Made by a program: the position numbers and the translations under genes
Shown: positions 7,885-16,927 of the stretch, one piece after another
How positions within the stretch are numbered: the stretch's first letter is position 1
Layout: each line of letters starts with the position of its first letter
Assembly (NCBI RefSeq): GCF_016597785.1
Contig: NZ_JAENJG010000002.1
Span: 496,001 to 560,000 of the forward strand
DNA length: 64,000 nucleotides
Source of the DNA: Leucobacter sp. L43
GTDB taxonomy: Bacteria > Actinomycetota > Actinomycetes > Actinomycetales > Microbacteriaceae
Reading direction: 5' to 3'
Notes under the pieces: generated by a model
The model's database searches: none
The model's input: the letters and a program-made list of their open reading frames with translations, nothing else
What the model was told of the DNA's origin: nothing

Positions 7885-9243
7885 TTACTTCGCGGCGAAG
7901 CGGAAGAGCTTCTTGTTCGCGAATTCGAGCATGCCCACCTTGCCGAGCTCGCGGCCGTAGCCCGACTTCTTCACGCCGCCGAAGGGCACATCCGCGCCCT
8001 CGAGGCCGGCGCCGCCGATGAAGACCATGCCGACGTCGAGCTGGTTGCCCACCTGCTCGGCGCGCTCGAGGTCGTCGCAGATGATGACGGAACCCAGGCC
8101 GTACGGCGAGGAGTTCGCGAGATCGATCGCCTCCTGGTCGCTCGAGACCTTGTAGAGCTGCGCAACCGGGCCGAACAGCTCCTGGCTGTACACGTCCATC
8201 GACGGGGTGATGTTGGTGAGGATCGACGGGGTGTAGAGGTTGCCATCGGGCGTGTTGTCGCCGACGAGCACCTCAGCGCCCTGCTCGATCGCGCCCTGCA
8301 CCTGCGAGGTGAGCGTCTTCGTCGCGCCCGCCGAGGAGAGCGGGCCGAAGTCGCCGGCCTCGTAGGACTGGCCGGCGATGGCCGCCTTGTACTTCTCGGC
8401 GAACTCGTCGAACAGCGAATCGATGACGACGATGCGCTTCGAGCCGTTGCACGCCTGACCCGTGTTCTCCATGCGCCCGCCGACCGCGTGCTCGACCGCG
8501 TGATCGAGATCATCCGTGTCGAGCACCAGGAACACATCGGAGCCGCCCAGCTCGAGCACGCACTTCTTCAGCGCGCGCCCGGCCTGCTCGGCCACGATCG
8601 CGCCTGCGCGCTCCGAGCCGGTCAGCGAGACGCCCTGAATGCGATCGTCGGCGATGATGTCCTCGATCTGCTCGTGCGTCGCGAAGACGTTGACGTAGGC
8701 GCCCTTGGGGAACCCGGCGTCGAGGAAGAGCTGCTCGAGCGCGAGTGCCGACTCGGGGCACTGCGCAGCGTGCTTCAGAATGACGGTGTTGCCGAGAATG
8801 AGGTTCGGCACGGCGAAGCGCGCGACCTGATAGTAGGGGTAGTTCCACGGCATGATGCCGAGGATCACGCCCGTGCCCTGGAAGCGGAAGAAGCTCTTCA
8901 GCCCGTCCTCGACCTCGAGCTGCTCATCGGCGAGCCACTTCTCGGCGTTGGCGGCGAACGCGGCGCTGATGGCGCCCGAGAACTCGGCCTCGCCGATCGA
9001 CTGATCGAGGGGCTTGCCCATCTCGCGGTTGATGATCGCGCCGAGCTCCTCCTTGCGCTCCTCGAACAGCTCCGCTGCGCGATGGGCGAGCGCTGCGCGC
9101 TCGGCGACGGTGGTCTTGCGCGACCAGTTCTGGTACGTCTCCTGCGCCGACGCGAGCGAGGCTTCGATCTCCTCGGTGGTCGCGTCGGGGTACTCGGCGA
9201 CTGTCTCGCCCGTAGCCGGATTGATGACGGCGAACGTGCTCAT
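7885..9243 (-). CDS. gabD: NAD(P)-dependent succinate-semialdehyde dehydrogenase
   Basis: This is an aldehyde dehydrogenase of 452 residues that should oxidise succinate semialdehyde to succinate in the last step of GABA or putrescine breakdown. The catalytic glutamate motif ELGGSD (about 232) and nucleophile motif NTGQACNG (Cys about 262) are present, as is the C-terminal PFGGVKKSGYGRELG. The opening AVINPATGETVAEYPDA is typical of SSADHs of this clade. I chose ATG at 9243 over the longer frame start at 9297 because AAGGAG precedes it by about 10 bases and family homology begins there. It is flanked by APC permeases on both sides, and a flavin amine oxidase lies beyond the second; no GABA transaminase is visible. 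Substrate assignment among C4 semialdehydes is by family. Confidence 0.87.
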   Translation of the reverse strand: MSTFAVINPATGETVAEYPDATTEEIEASLASAQETYQNWSRKTTVAERAALAHRAAELFEERKEELGAIINREMGKPLDQSIGEAEFSGAISAAFAANAEKWLADEQLEVEDGLKSFFRFQGTGVILGIMPWNYPYYQVARFAVPNLILGNTVILKHAAQCPESALALEQLFLDAGFPKGAYVNVFATHEQIEDIIADDRIQGVSLTGSERAGAIVAEQAGRALKKCVLELGGSDVFLVLDTDDLDHAVEHAVGGRMENTGQACNGSKRIVVIDSLFDEFAEKYKAAIAGQSYEAGDFGPLSSAGATKTLTSQVQGAIEQGAEVLVGDNTPDGNLYTPSILTNITPSMDVYSQELFGPVAQLYKVSSDQEAIDLANSSPYGLGSVIICDDLERAEQVGNQLDVGMVFIGGAGLEGADVPFGGVKKSGYGRELGKVGMLEFANKKLFRFAAK

Positions 9244-9498
9244 AGGTGACTCACTCCTTAGTGATCGTCGGTGTTGTGCACGCCCAGTCTCCCACATCGG
9301 CGGTCGTGAGCACTACCGCCCGAGAGGATCGAATCATGCGAATTCACCGGGTACTCGCCGACGATTTCGGAAGTGGATCGGCGGCGGAGCTGCGGATTCC
9401 GTTGCGCTCGCGACCCGAGGCGCGATCCGTCTCAACGGGCCGCCGCACCTATAGGATGATCGCTGTCGCACCCCCGACCTCATAGAGGAGGATTCGCT

Positions 9499-11019
9499 TT
9501 GGCGAAACACACGCTCAGCAACGCCACCGACACCGGGCACATCCACGTCGGCAAAGGCCTGAACCAGAACGCGCTCGGAGTCGTCGGTTCGACGATCATC
9601 GGACTCGCCTCGACCGCGCCGCTCTACTCGCTGGCGGCGACGCTCGGATACGTGATTCTCGCCGTCGGCGCGCAAGCCCCGCTCGTGTTCGTCGTGGCCT
9701 GCATCCCGATGGTCTTCGCCGCGTTCGCCTATCAAGAGCTCAATCGCGAGATGCCGGACTGCGGCACGACCTTCGTCTGGGGCGCCAAGGCGTTCGGGCC
9801 GGTCACCGGATGGATCGGCGGCTGGGCCGTGGCGGTCTCCGCCGTCATGGTGCTCGCCAACGTCGGCGAGATCACCGGCAAGTACTTCTGGTTGCTGCTC
9901 GGGAACGAGGAATTCGCCGACAACCGGGTCATCGTGGTGGCGACTTCGGTGGTCTTCATGGCGCTCATGACCTTCATCAGCACGATCGGCGTGCAGATCG
10001 GCGAGAAGCTGCAGATGGTGCTCATGACCATCCAGATCGTCGCCATGCTGCTCTTCGGCGTGCTCGCCCTCGTGCACTCGCTCGACGGCAGCAACGCCGG
10101 ATCCGTCGCGTTCGACTGGCAGTGGTTCAACCCGGCCGAACTCACCTCCTGGTCGGGGTTCATGGAGGCCGTGTTGCTCGCACTCTTCATCTACTGGGGC
10201 TGGGACACGTGCCTCGCGCTGAACGAGGAGACCAAGAACCCCCGTAAGACGCCGGGCCGCGCGGCGATCTCGACGATCGTCGTGCTCATCGTGCTCTACG
10301 TCGGCATCTCCGTCGCCGTCATGATGTTCGCCGGGTTCGGCGACACCGGCTTCGGTCTCACGAACGAGGCGAACCTCGACGATGTCTTCACCGTGCTCGG
10401 CGGCGCCCTCTTCGGGCCGTGGGGCTGGTTCCTGCTGCTCGGCGTCATGCTCTCGGCGGCGTCGTCGACCCAGACCACGATCCTTCCCACGGCTCGAGGC
10501 ACCCTCTCGATGGCCGTCTACCGGGCGCTGCCGGCGAAGTTCGCGGATCTCCATCCGAAGTTCAAGACGCCGTGGTTCTCGACCACCGTCATGGGCGCTG
10601 CAGCCATCGTGTACTACGTCGGCATGTCCATCCTCTCGGAAGACATGCTCGCCGATTCGCTCACGTCGATGGGTCTCGCGGTCGCGCTCTACTACGCCAT
10701 CACGTCGTTCGCGTGCGCCTGGTACTTCCGCGACACCCTCCGAGACAGCGCGCGCAACCTCTGGATGCGCGGCATCCTGCCCGTCCTCGGCGGGCTGATG
10801 CTCGCGTATGCCTTCGTGCAGTCGTGCATCGACATGATCAGCGTCGACTACAGCTACACCGTCATCTTCGGTATCGGCGGCGCCTTCGTCATCGGCGTCG
10901 GGGCCCTCTTGCTCGGATTCGTGCTGATGGGCATCTGGTCGCTCCGACCCGCGGCGAAGCCGTTCTTCCGCGGCGAGAGTCTGAATCGGGAGACGCCGAT
11001 CCTCGTTCCGGACGAATAG
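9499..11019 (+). CDS. APC family permease
   Basis: This is a 506-residue amino acid/amine transporter with about 12 membrane segments. The N-terminal TM1 region (LGVVGSTIIGLASTAPLYSLAATLG) carries the family's helix break with an ASTAP variant of the GAGIF site, as in the actinobacterial GABA/putrescine-like group. The soluble loop LNEETKNPRKTPGRA follows TM6. The TTG start at 9499 is supported by GAGGAGG seven bases upstream. It is divergent from SSADH, with 255 bp between the starts, and is followed by a long hairpin terminator. Transport of an amine or GABA is inferred from context only. Confidence 0.87.
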   Translation: MAKHTLSNATDTGHIHVGKGLNQNALGVVGSTIIGLASTAPLYSLAATLGYVILAVGAQAPLVFVVACIPMVFAAFAYQELNREMPDCGTTFVWGAKAFGPVTGWIGGWAVAVSAVMVLANVGEITGKYFWLLLGNEEFADNRVIVVATSVVFMALMTFISTIGVQIGEKLQMVLMTIQIVAMLLFGVLALVHSLDGSNAGSVAFDWQWFNPAELTSWSGFMEAVLLALFIYWGWDTCLALNEETKNPRKTPGRAAISTIVVLIVLYVGISVAVMMFAGFGDTGFGLTNEANLDDVFTVLGGALFGPWGWFLLLGVMLSAASSTQTTILPTARGTLSMAVYRALPAKFADLHPKFKTPWFSTTVMGAAAIVYYVGMSILSEDMLADSLTSMGLAVALYYAITSFACAWYFRDTLRDSARNLWMRGILPVLGGLMLAYAFVQSCIDMISVDYSYTVIFGIGGAFVIGVGALLLGFVLMGIWSLRPAAKPFFRGESLNRETPILVPDE

Positions 11020-11028
11020 CACCGGATC

Positions 11029-11079
11029 CGTTACGACGTCGTCACGAAGCTGCGCGACGCTCGTGACGACGTCGTAACG
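11029..11079. terminator. Hairpin terminator after APC permease
   Basis: There are perfect 19-bp inverted arms at 11029-11047 and 11061-11079 with a 13-base loop, starting 9 bases after the permease stop. The core contains the self-complementary GACGTC. The length and position fit an intrinsic terminator without a T tract. Confidence 0.7.
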
Positions 11080-11100
11080 CGGATGGCGTGGAATACAGCC

Positions 11101-11535
11101 ATGGGTGAGCGTCTGCAGTGGAAGAAGGTCCTGTCGATCTGGATCGGCATGTACCCGGTCAACGTCGCGACCTCGTGGGTGATCACGATGCTGCCGTGGT
11201 GGGGCGCCGTATCGCTGCCCGCACGCTCCGCGATCGTCGTCACCGTCGTCGCGCCGGTCATGTGCCTCATCATGATGCCGGCAGTGACGCGTCTGCTCGC
11301 GCCGTGGCTCCGTCGTCGTGCGGTGCACGTGCAGCGCGAGCGAGCGCTGTGCGCGCAGCTCGACGCCCTCTCCGCGGCACTCGGCGCCGACGATCCCGAG
11401 CGCTCGACGACGGCTCTCCGCTACGCTGAGAACGGCGCGCAGGGGTGGGGCGACCGGAGCCTCCGGGCGGGCCGCGGGAGGTCACCATGGAGCGTTTCGA
11501 CACGATCGTCGTCGGAGCTGGAGTATCGGGTCTGA
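11101..11535 (+). CDS. Small two-helix membrane protein, uncertain
   Basis: This is a reading frame of 144 codons from ATG at 11101 (an earlier in-frame start exists at 11083). The first half has two hydrophobic helices (about residues 11-30 and 41-60) with the linker WWGAVSLPARS between them and a basic end APWLRRRAV. This resembles, from memory, the hydrophobic tail attached to some antibiotic-biosynthesis-monooxygenase proteins, here standing alone. The second half is charged, then low in recognisable features, and runs 49 bases into the amine oxidase gene in another frame. No good Shine-Dalgarno is present. The membrane half looks real; the C-terminal end may be spurious. Confidence 0.45.
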   Translation: MGERLQWKKVLSIWIGMYPVNVATSWVITMLPWWGAVSLPARSAIVVTVVAPVMCLIMMPAVTRLLAPWLRRRAVHVQRERALCAQLDALSAALGADDPERSTTALRYAENGAQGWGDRSLRAGRGRSPWSVSTRSSSELEYRV

Positions 11536-12851
11536 CGGCAGCGCGATTCCTCGCGAGGCACGGCCAGCGAGTGGTCGTGCTCGAAGCGCGCGATCGGGTG
11601 GGCGGACGCACCTGGAGCGAGCACGCGGACGGCGTGATCACGGATATCGGAGCCTCTTGGATCCATGGGATCGATGACAATGCGCTCTACACACTGACCC
11701 GCGCCTGGAACATGCACGCGATCGAGTTCACCGTCGGCAGCTATCAGCCCGACGGTCGCCCGATCGCCACCTACGGACCGGAGGGGTCGCGGCTCGACGC
11801 CGAGACTGCTGCGAGGTTCGCCGACGATCTGCGCGCCGCAGACACGATGCTGGCCGCGATGATCGACGCAGCCCCGGATGGGTCAGCATACGCCGACGCC
11901 ATCGATCGCGCTCTCGCTGAGCTCGACTGGGATGCGGAACGAGCGGCCCGCGTGCGCGAGTTCCTGCGTCACCGTTCGGAGGAGCAGTACGGCGTCGCCG
12001 CCGAGCGCCTGGACGCGCACGGCCTCGACGACGACCAGGTCGAGGGCGATGAGGTGGTGTTCCCCGGCGGATACGACGCGCTCGCACGCGGGCTCTCCGA
12101 GGGTCTCGACGTGCGCCTGGAGCACGTGGTGCGGCGCGTCGAATGGTCGGACGCGGGTGCGTCCGTGGTGACCGGGCACGGTGAGTTCGCTGCGGATCAC
12201 GTCGTGGTGACGGTACCCGTCGGCGTGCTCGCATCGGAGGACTTCGTCATCGATCCCGCGCTGCCAGAGCCGGTGGCGAAGGCCCTCGCCGGATTCGAGA
12301 TGAATGACTTCGAGAAGATCTTCCTGCGGTTCTCCGAGCGCTTCTGGGATGAGGACGTCTACGCCATCCGCAGGCAGGGACCTGCCGCGCTGTGGTGGCA
12401 CTCCTGGTACGACCTCACCGAGCTGCACGGGGTGCCGACCCTGCTCACCTTCGCCGCGGGCCCCAGCGCTCAGGCGACTCGTGAGTGGAACGACGACGAG
12501 ATCGCGTCCTCGGTGCTCGCCTCGCTCCGCGAGATCTACGGCGTCGCGGTGACCGACCCCGAAACCGTCCGCGTCTCGCGGTGGCGAGACGACCCCTACT
12601 CGCGCGGTTCATACGCTTTCATGACGCCGGGTTCCCGCACCGAGCACCACGATGTGCTCGCCACGCCGATCGGCGGAGCAGAAGGATCCGGCGGCGTGCT
12701 GCACCTGGCCGGCGAAGCGACGTGGACGGAGGATCCCGCAACCGTCACCGCCGCGCTCTACTCCGGGCACCGGGCCGCTGAGCGCATCCTCGGCCGGGCG
12801 CTCGACTTCACGGCGCTGGCTCCGGAGGCCCCGACGACGACCGCCTCCTAG
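11487..12851 (+). CDS. Flavin-containing amine/polyamine oxidase
   Basis: This is a 454-residue FAD-dependent amine oxidase of the monoamine/polyamine oxidase family. It should oxidise a primary or secondary amine to an aldehyde, giving H2O2. The N-terminal dinucleotide fold DTIVVGAGVSGLTAA leads to the VLEARDRVGGRT motif and GASWIHG, and the C-terminal flavin motif LHLAGEATW (near residue 410) closes the cofactor site. The ATG at 11487 has GGGAGG five bases upstream; the frame opens earlier at 11445. It follows the APC permease on the same strand beyond a terminator. With SSADH nearby, a putrescine-like substrate is plausible but unproven. The gene overlaps the convergent lipoprotein gene by 44 bases. 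Confidence 0.87.
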   Translation: MERFDTIVVGAGVSGLTAARFLARHGQRVVVLEARDRVGGRTWSEHADGVITDIGASWIHGIDDNALYTLTRAWNMHAIEFTVGSYQPDGRPIATYGPEGSRLDAETAARFADDLRAADTMLAAMIDAAPDGSAYADAIDRALAELDWDAERAARVREFLRHRSEEQYGVAAERLDAHGLDDDQVEGDEVVFPGGYDALARGLSEGLDVRLEHVVRRVEWSDAGASVVTGHGEFAADHVVVTVPVGVLASEDFVIDPALPEPVAKALAGFEMNDFEKIFLRFSERFWDEDVYAIRRQGPAALWWHSWYDLTELHGVPTLLTFAAGPSAQATREWNDDEIASSVLASLREIYGVAVTDPETVRVSRWRDDPYSRGSYAFMTPGSRTEHHDVLATPIGGAEGSGGVLHLAGEATWTEDPATVTAALYSGHRAAERILGRALDFTALAPEAPTTTAS

Positions 12852-13755
12852 TTTCGGAGGCCGGTTCAGCGGTGAGCCGCGTGCGCCGCCGTCGAGTTCG
12901 CCTCACTGCGAACCACGCGGCCCCCGCTCCCAGTGCACCCAGGAGGAGCCACGGCAGGAGCACCCCGAGCAGTACGAGTGCGCCCGATGCCGCAGCCCCC
13001 ATCGATGCGAAACCGGTGAGGAGCCCCTCCCAGAAGTTGGCCGGCCCGCCACCCGGAAGCGCACTCGGCGCGCTCAGCGTCACGGTGACGGTCGCCTCGT
13101 CGACCTGGCCCTCGAGCACCTCGAGTTGGGCGCGCAATCCATCGAGTTCCTGCTGCCGCTCGGCGAGCGCGGACTCGGCCTCGATGAGCTCGCCGGTCGT
13201 CGCAGCCCCGCTCATGAGATCGGTGAGACGCTGCACTGACCGTTCGAGTGCCTCGACGCGCGCCTGCAGGTCGACGCGCTCGGCGGTGACGTCGACGGCC
13301 GAACGGCTCTGCGAGACGACCGACCCGACCCCCGCGAGTTCGGAGAACGCGTCATCGAGTCGCTGGGAGGGAACGCGCACCGTCATGCTCGCCTCGGCGT
13401 TCGCCCCGTCGCCTGAACGTTGCACATGCTCCGACTCGATCGTGCCATCGAGGTCGGTCACAATGGCACGCACGCGATCCATCGCCCCGGAGGGGTCGGA
13501 GACCTCGATCAGCAGCTCGCCCGTACGGATCACGGAGCGTTCGGTCGAGACATCCTGCCCGGATGCCTCATCGCTGGCAGCCCCTGGTTCCGACGATGCA
13601 GAACGGGGGGCGGGAGCGGCGCCTGAGGAGGGGGCACCTGAGTCGGCGGGCTCAGCACCCGTGCACGCGGAGAGCGGGACGAGCAGCAGCGCGGCCGTCA
13701 GGAGCGCGGCGTACGTGCGGCGCGGGCGTCGGGCCGACAAGCGTCTGGGATGCAT
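12808..13755 (-). CDS. DUF4349 domain lipoprotein
   Basis: This is a 315-residue predicted membrane-anchored lipoprotein. An Arg-rich N-terminus, a hydrophobic stretch and the lipobox LSAC (Cys about 31) are followed by a Ser/Ala/Pro-rich spacer, the DUF4349 domain (RSVIRTGELLIEVSDPSGAM through TVTVTLS) with a coiled-coil segment (ERVDLQARVEALERSVQRL), and then one C-terminal transmembrane helix (VLLGVLLPWLLLGALGAGAAW) with a basic cytoplasmic tail. The function of DUF4349 is not known; an envelope-associated role is likely. ATG at 13755 is supported by the lipobox distance and by a TACGAT -10 hexamer exactly six bases upstream, consistent with a leaderless transcript. Its 3' end overlaps the amine oxidase gene. 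Confidence 0.85.
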   Translation of the reverse strand: MHPRRLSARRPRRTYAALLTAALLLVPLSACTGAEPADSGAPSSGAAPAPRSASSEPGAASDEASGQDVSTERSVIRTGELLIEVSDPSGAMDRVRAIVTDLDGTIESEHVQRSGDGANAEASMTVRVPSQRLDDAFSELAGVGSVVSQSRSAVDVTAERVDLQARVEALERSVQRLTDLMSGAATTGELIEAESALAERQQELDGLRAQLEVLEGQVDEATVTVTLSAPSALPGGGPANFWEGLLTGFASMGAAASGALVLLGVLLPWLLLGALGAGAAWFAVRRTRRRRTRLTAEPASETRRRSSSGPPEPAP

Positions 13756-13761
13756 GGCTTC

Positions 13762-13767
13762 ATCGTA
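13762..13767 (-). promoter_or_regulatory. -10 element of a leaderless promoter (DUF4349 gene)
   Basis: TACGAT reads on the minus strand six bases before the ATG at 13755, so transcription would begin at or next to the start codon. It fits the TANNNT consensus. No convincing -35 was found. Confidence 0.45.
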
Positions 13768-13873
13768 AGCCGCGGCGGGCTCGTTCGCGGCTGCGAACGA
13801 TGAGGTGCTGCATCGAAACGAGCGGGGTGCCGTAGCTGCGTCGCCGTGTTTCCCGCTCAGCCAGGGCGCGATG

Positions 13874-15097
13874 CTACGGAAGCGGAATGGAGAGCGTTCC
13901 GGTCTCTGCCGGGGGCTCGATCGAGCGGCCCTTGAGATCGGGCATCCAACGCAGGGTCGAGACGGCGATGATCGCGCAGATGACGAGCAGCCCAGCTGAG
14001 ACGGCGATGGCACCGTGTGCGCCCGCGATGTCGATCGCGATGCCGGCGAAGGCCGATCCGGTTGCCACACCGACGAGGGTGCCGGTGCCGATCCATCCGT
14101 AGGCTTCGGCGGTTTCGGAGAAGCGGACGGTGGAGCTGACGATGTTCGAGATCGCGGCGAAGGTGGGCGCAGTTCCGAGACCGCCGATGAACAGGACGGC
14201 GCTCAGCCACCAGATGTTCAGGCTGAGCAGGCACGCGGAGGTTCCCGCGAGCACGAGGAGGATGCGGAGCGCCGGCGACCAGGGCCGCATCTCGCGGTGC
14301 CCGATGAGCAGACCGCCCACGAGCGAGCCTCCGGCGAAGATCGCGAGCACGATGCCCGATTCGATGCTGCCGTGCCCGCCGTTTGGCCCGACGAATGCGG
14401 CGACGATGCCCGCCTCGATTGCTGCGAACGAAGCGACGAAGAAGAAGCTGACAACAGTGCCGATGACCACCGTCGGGTACCGCAGCACGGCGCCCAGCCC
14501 GCGCTTCGAGGGCGGAAGCTTGACTTGCCCGAGCGCCGGGCTCGAGATGAACCAGGCGCCGCCGAGCAGCATGAAGCCCGCTGCAACGCAGAGGCCGGCA
14601 GCGGTGCTGAACTGCGAGGTGACGAAGACGGCGACGACCGGGCCGATCACCCAGATGATCTCCTGCGCGGCTGCGTCGAGGGAGAACAGCGCCTGCAACT
14701 GCTTGCCCGGCACGAGTTTCGGGTACATCGTGCGCACGGCGGGCGTGATCGGCGGCGTCGTCAGTCCGACCAGCAGGGCGATTCCCGTGACGATGGGCAG
14801 GGGGAGATGCACGACGGCGATGACCACGAGCAGCACCGAGCACGCGATCGATGTCACGGTGAGCACGGGGCGCATGCCCCACTTACCCATGAGCCGGCTG
14901 CTCAGCGGACCGGAGACGGCCTGGCCGACGCTCTGCGACGCGAGCACGATGCCCGCGGAGGTGTAGTCGCCGTAGGCGAGCTGAATGTGGAGCAGCACGA
15001 TGATCGACAGCATCCCGAAGGGGAAGCGCGCCATGAGCTGCGACCCGAGCACGCGGAAGACGCCGGGATTGCTCCCCAGATCACGATACAAGCCCAT
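13874..15097 (-). CDS. MFS transporter
   Basis: This is a 407-residue major facilitator with 12 predicted helices, most likely an exporter of unknown small molecules. The N-terminal half shows the loop 2-3 region after SRLMGKWGMRPVLTV, and the C-terminal half has the repeat (AIFAGGSLVGGLLIGHREMRPWSPALRI). The length is normal for the family. ATG at 15097 is preceded by a perfect-looking TATACT -10 hexamer six bases upstream and by no Shine-Dalgarno, so a leaderless mRNA is likely. It is probably monocistronic, between the lipoprotein gene and the DEAD-box helicase gene on the same strand. Confidence 0.88.
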   Translation of the reverse strand: MGLYRDLGSNPGVFRVLGSQLMARFPFGMLSIIVLLHIQLAYGDYTSAGIVLASQSVGQAVSGPLSSRLMGKWGMRPVLTVTSIACSVLLVVIAVVHLPLPIVTGIALLVGLTTPPITPAVRTMYPKLVPGKQLQALFSLDAAAQEIIWVIGPVVAVFVTSQFSTAAGLCVAAGFMLLGGAWFISSPALGQVKLPPSKRGLGAVLRYPTVVIGTVVSFFFVASFAAIEAGIVAAFVGPNGGHGSIESGIVLAIFAGGSLVGGLLIGHREMRPWSPALRILLVLAGTSACLLSLNIWWLSAVLFIGGLGTAPTFAAISNIVSSTVRFSETAEAYGWIGTGTLVGVATGSAFAGIAIDIAGAHGAIAVSAGLLVICAIIAVSTLRWMPDLKGRSIEPPAETGTLSIPLP

Positions 15098-15103
15098 CAG
15101 ACG

Positions 15104-15109
15104 AGTATA
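15104..15109 (-). promoter_or_regulatory. -10 element of a leaderless promoter (MFS gene)
   Basis: TATACT lies on the minus strand six bases before the ATG at 15097. This is the best -10 match among several such sites in the window. The -35 region 17 bases further up (TCGAAT) is weak. Confidence 0.6.
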
Positions 15110-15246
15110 CGCGTGGTATCGGCGATATTCGAGTGCTCAGGCCACTGATTCGCGCGTCGTTTCGATGAAGAGCGAGCGAATCCGAGGTGTCCGCGGCGCT
15201 CGACGAGACACGCCCCTTCCCGCCGCTGCATGTTCGGCAGACGAGA

Positions 15247-15296
15247 CAGCACTGCCGGGCGGAGCGTCTCGATGATCGCTCCGCCCGGCAGTGCTG
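15247..15296. terminator. Hairpin terminator after DEAD-box helicase
   Basis: There are perfect 20-bp arms at 15247-15266 and 15277-15296 with a 10-base loop, beginning 14 bases after the helicase stop on the minus strand. It separates the helicase from the MFS gene. No T tract follows. Confidence 0.75.
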
Positions 15297-15310
15297 GAAA
15301 TCCGCTTCGG

Positions 15311-16927
15311 TCAGCGGCTGGTGCTGCTCGTCGAGTAGACCGTGCCACCCGAGCTCTGGGCGCGACGACCCGATCGACGACGCCCGCCGTCGGATCCGGC
15401 GCCAGCGCCCTGGCCGCGCGACTGCCCGCGCTCGCCCTGCTGGCTCTGTCCGCCCTGACCGCCGCCCTGTCCGCCGGGGCGCTGTCCGCCGCCGCCCTGA
15501 GCGCCGGAGCCCTGGCCCGAAGACCGTCGCTGCTGGCCGTCACCCGACTGACCCTGACCGGCGCTCGCCGATCCGGCACTGCGACCGCGACCGCCGCGCG
15601 AGCGCTTCCGCTTCGCGTTCGCTCCCGTGCTCGATCCTTCGCCCGCCGGGCTGTGGCCGGCGGCGCGCTGCTGTGCCGTCTGCGCCGCCGCGCGCTTGCG
15701 CTCGGTCTCGCGGGGGTCGACGCGGGGCGCGATCTCGCCGATGAGCGAGAGCACCTCAGGATCGATGTTGGCCGCGCTCGGGTTCACGGTACGGGGCGTG
15801 ACGTGAATCTTGGCTGCACGCATGATCTGACGCATCTCGCCGCGCTGCTCCGGCAGCACCAGCGTGACGACATCGCCCTCGTTGCCTGCGCGGGCCGTAC
15901 GACCCGAGCGGTGCAGGTATGCCTTGTGCTCGACGGGCGGGTCGATGTGCACGACGAGATCGACGCCGTCGACGTGCACGCCGCGCGCTGCGACGTCGGT
16001 CGCCACGAGAACCCGGGCTTCGCCGCTTACGAACTCGGCGAGGTTGCGGTCGCGCGCGTTCTGGGACAGGTTTCCCTGCAGTTCGACCGCGGGGATGCCG
16101 GCGGTGGTGAGCTGCTTCGCGAGCTTCTTGGCCTGATGCTTCATCCGGGTGAAGAAGATGCGGCGAGCGGTGCCCGACGCCAGCGCTTCGATGAGCGCAT
16201 CCTTCTGATCCTTGCCCGCGACCTCGAAGACGTGGTGCGTGAGCTGCGGAACCGGTGACTCGGCGGAATCGACGGAGTGCCGGATCGGGTCGTGGAGGTA
16301 CTTCTTCACCACGTTGTCCACGCCGTTGTCGAGGGTCGCGCTGAAGAGGAGACGCTGTCCCTGCTTCGGCGTCGCGTTCAGAATGCGCGTGACGACGGGC
16401 AGGAAGCCCATGTCGGCCATGTGGTCGGCCTCGTCGAGCACCGTGATCTCAACCGAGCTGAGATCGACGAGACGCTGCTTCATGAGGTCGTCGAGGCGAC
16501 CCGGTGCGGCGACGACGATGTCGATGCCGCCTTCGAGGGCGACTTCCTGGCGGCGCTGCGGCACGCCGCCGAAGATGGTCGTGACCTTGACGCCCATCGG
16601 GTCGGCGAGCATCTTCAGCGTCTCGGCGATCTGGGTGACGAGCTCGCGGGTCGGGGCGAGCACGATCGCGCGCGGGCGACTCGGGCGGCGCTTCTTGGCC
16701 GCATCCTCGGCGAGGTTCGCCACGAGGGGGATGCCGAATGCGATCGTCTTGCCCGAGCCGGTGCGGCCGCGGCCGAGCACGTCGCGCCCGGCGAGCGTGT
16801 CGGGAAGCGTGTCGCGCTGGATCGGGAACGGTGCGTCCTTGCCGTTCTTGGCGAGGGCGTCTGCAATGGGTGCGGGAACCCCGAGATCCAGGAAGGAAGG
16901 CGTTGGGGTGGTGGTCTGTTCGGTCAC
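15311..16927 (-). CDS. DEAD-box ATP-dependent RNA helicase
   Basis: This is a 538-residue RNA helicase of the DEAD family that unwinds short RNA duplexes and takes part in ribosome assembly or RNA turnover. Seen in order are the Q-motif region PFPIQRDTLP, Walker A TGSGKT (about 56-61), PTREL, the DEAD box VLDEADHMADMG (about 160), SAT, and the C-terminal helicase domain with VATDVAARGVHV and HRSGRTARAG. The last 110 or so residues are a low-complexity Gly/Gln/Ser/Arg-rich tail with RGGRGR and repeated GQGG units, which probably binds RNA non-specifically. The start is GTG at 16927 with AAAGG five bases upstream. A strong hairpin follows the stop. Confidence 0.93.
   Translation of the reverse strand: MTEQTTTPTPSFLDLGVPAPIADALAKNGKDAPFPIQRDTLPDTLAGRDVLGRGRTGSGKTIAFGIPLVANLAEDAAKKRRPSRPRAIVLAPTRELVTQIAETLKMLADPMGVKVTTIFGGVPQRRQEVALEGGIDIVVAAPGRLDDLMKQRLVDLSSVEITVLDEADHMADMGFLPVVTRILNATPKQGQRLLFSATLDNGVDNVVKKYLHDPIRHSVDSAESPVPQLTHHVFEVAGKDQKDALIEALASGTARRIFFTRMKHQAKKLAKQLTTAGIPAVELQGNLSQNARDRNLAEFVSGEARVLVATDVAARGVHVDGVDLVVHIDPPVEHKAYLHRSGRTARAGNEGDVVTLVLPEQRGEMRQIMRAAKIHVTPRTVNPSAANIDPEVLSLIGEIAPRVDPRETERKRAAAQTAQQRAAGHSPAGEGSSTGANAKRKRSRGGRGRSAGSASAGQGQSGDGQQRRSSGQGSGAQGGGGQRPGGQGGGQGGQSQQGERGQSRGQGAGAGSDGGRRRSGRRAQSSGGTVYSTSSTSR

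Noticed and set aside
7711-9249. Plus-strand open frame of 512 codons opposite SSADH
   Set aside because: The minus strand encodes an intact SSADH with all catalytic motifs; the plus frame is a composition artefact and crosses the palindromic terminator.
9244-9498. Small plus-strand frame (79 codons) between SSADH and the APC permease
   Set aside because: It has no ribosome site, no conserved-looking segment, and occupies the divergent promoter region.
9334-11328. Minus-strand open frame of 664 codons opposite the APC permease
   Set aside because: It is extremely rich in Asp, Glu, His and Arg without any domain, and mirrors the permease codons.
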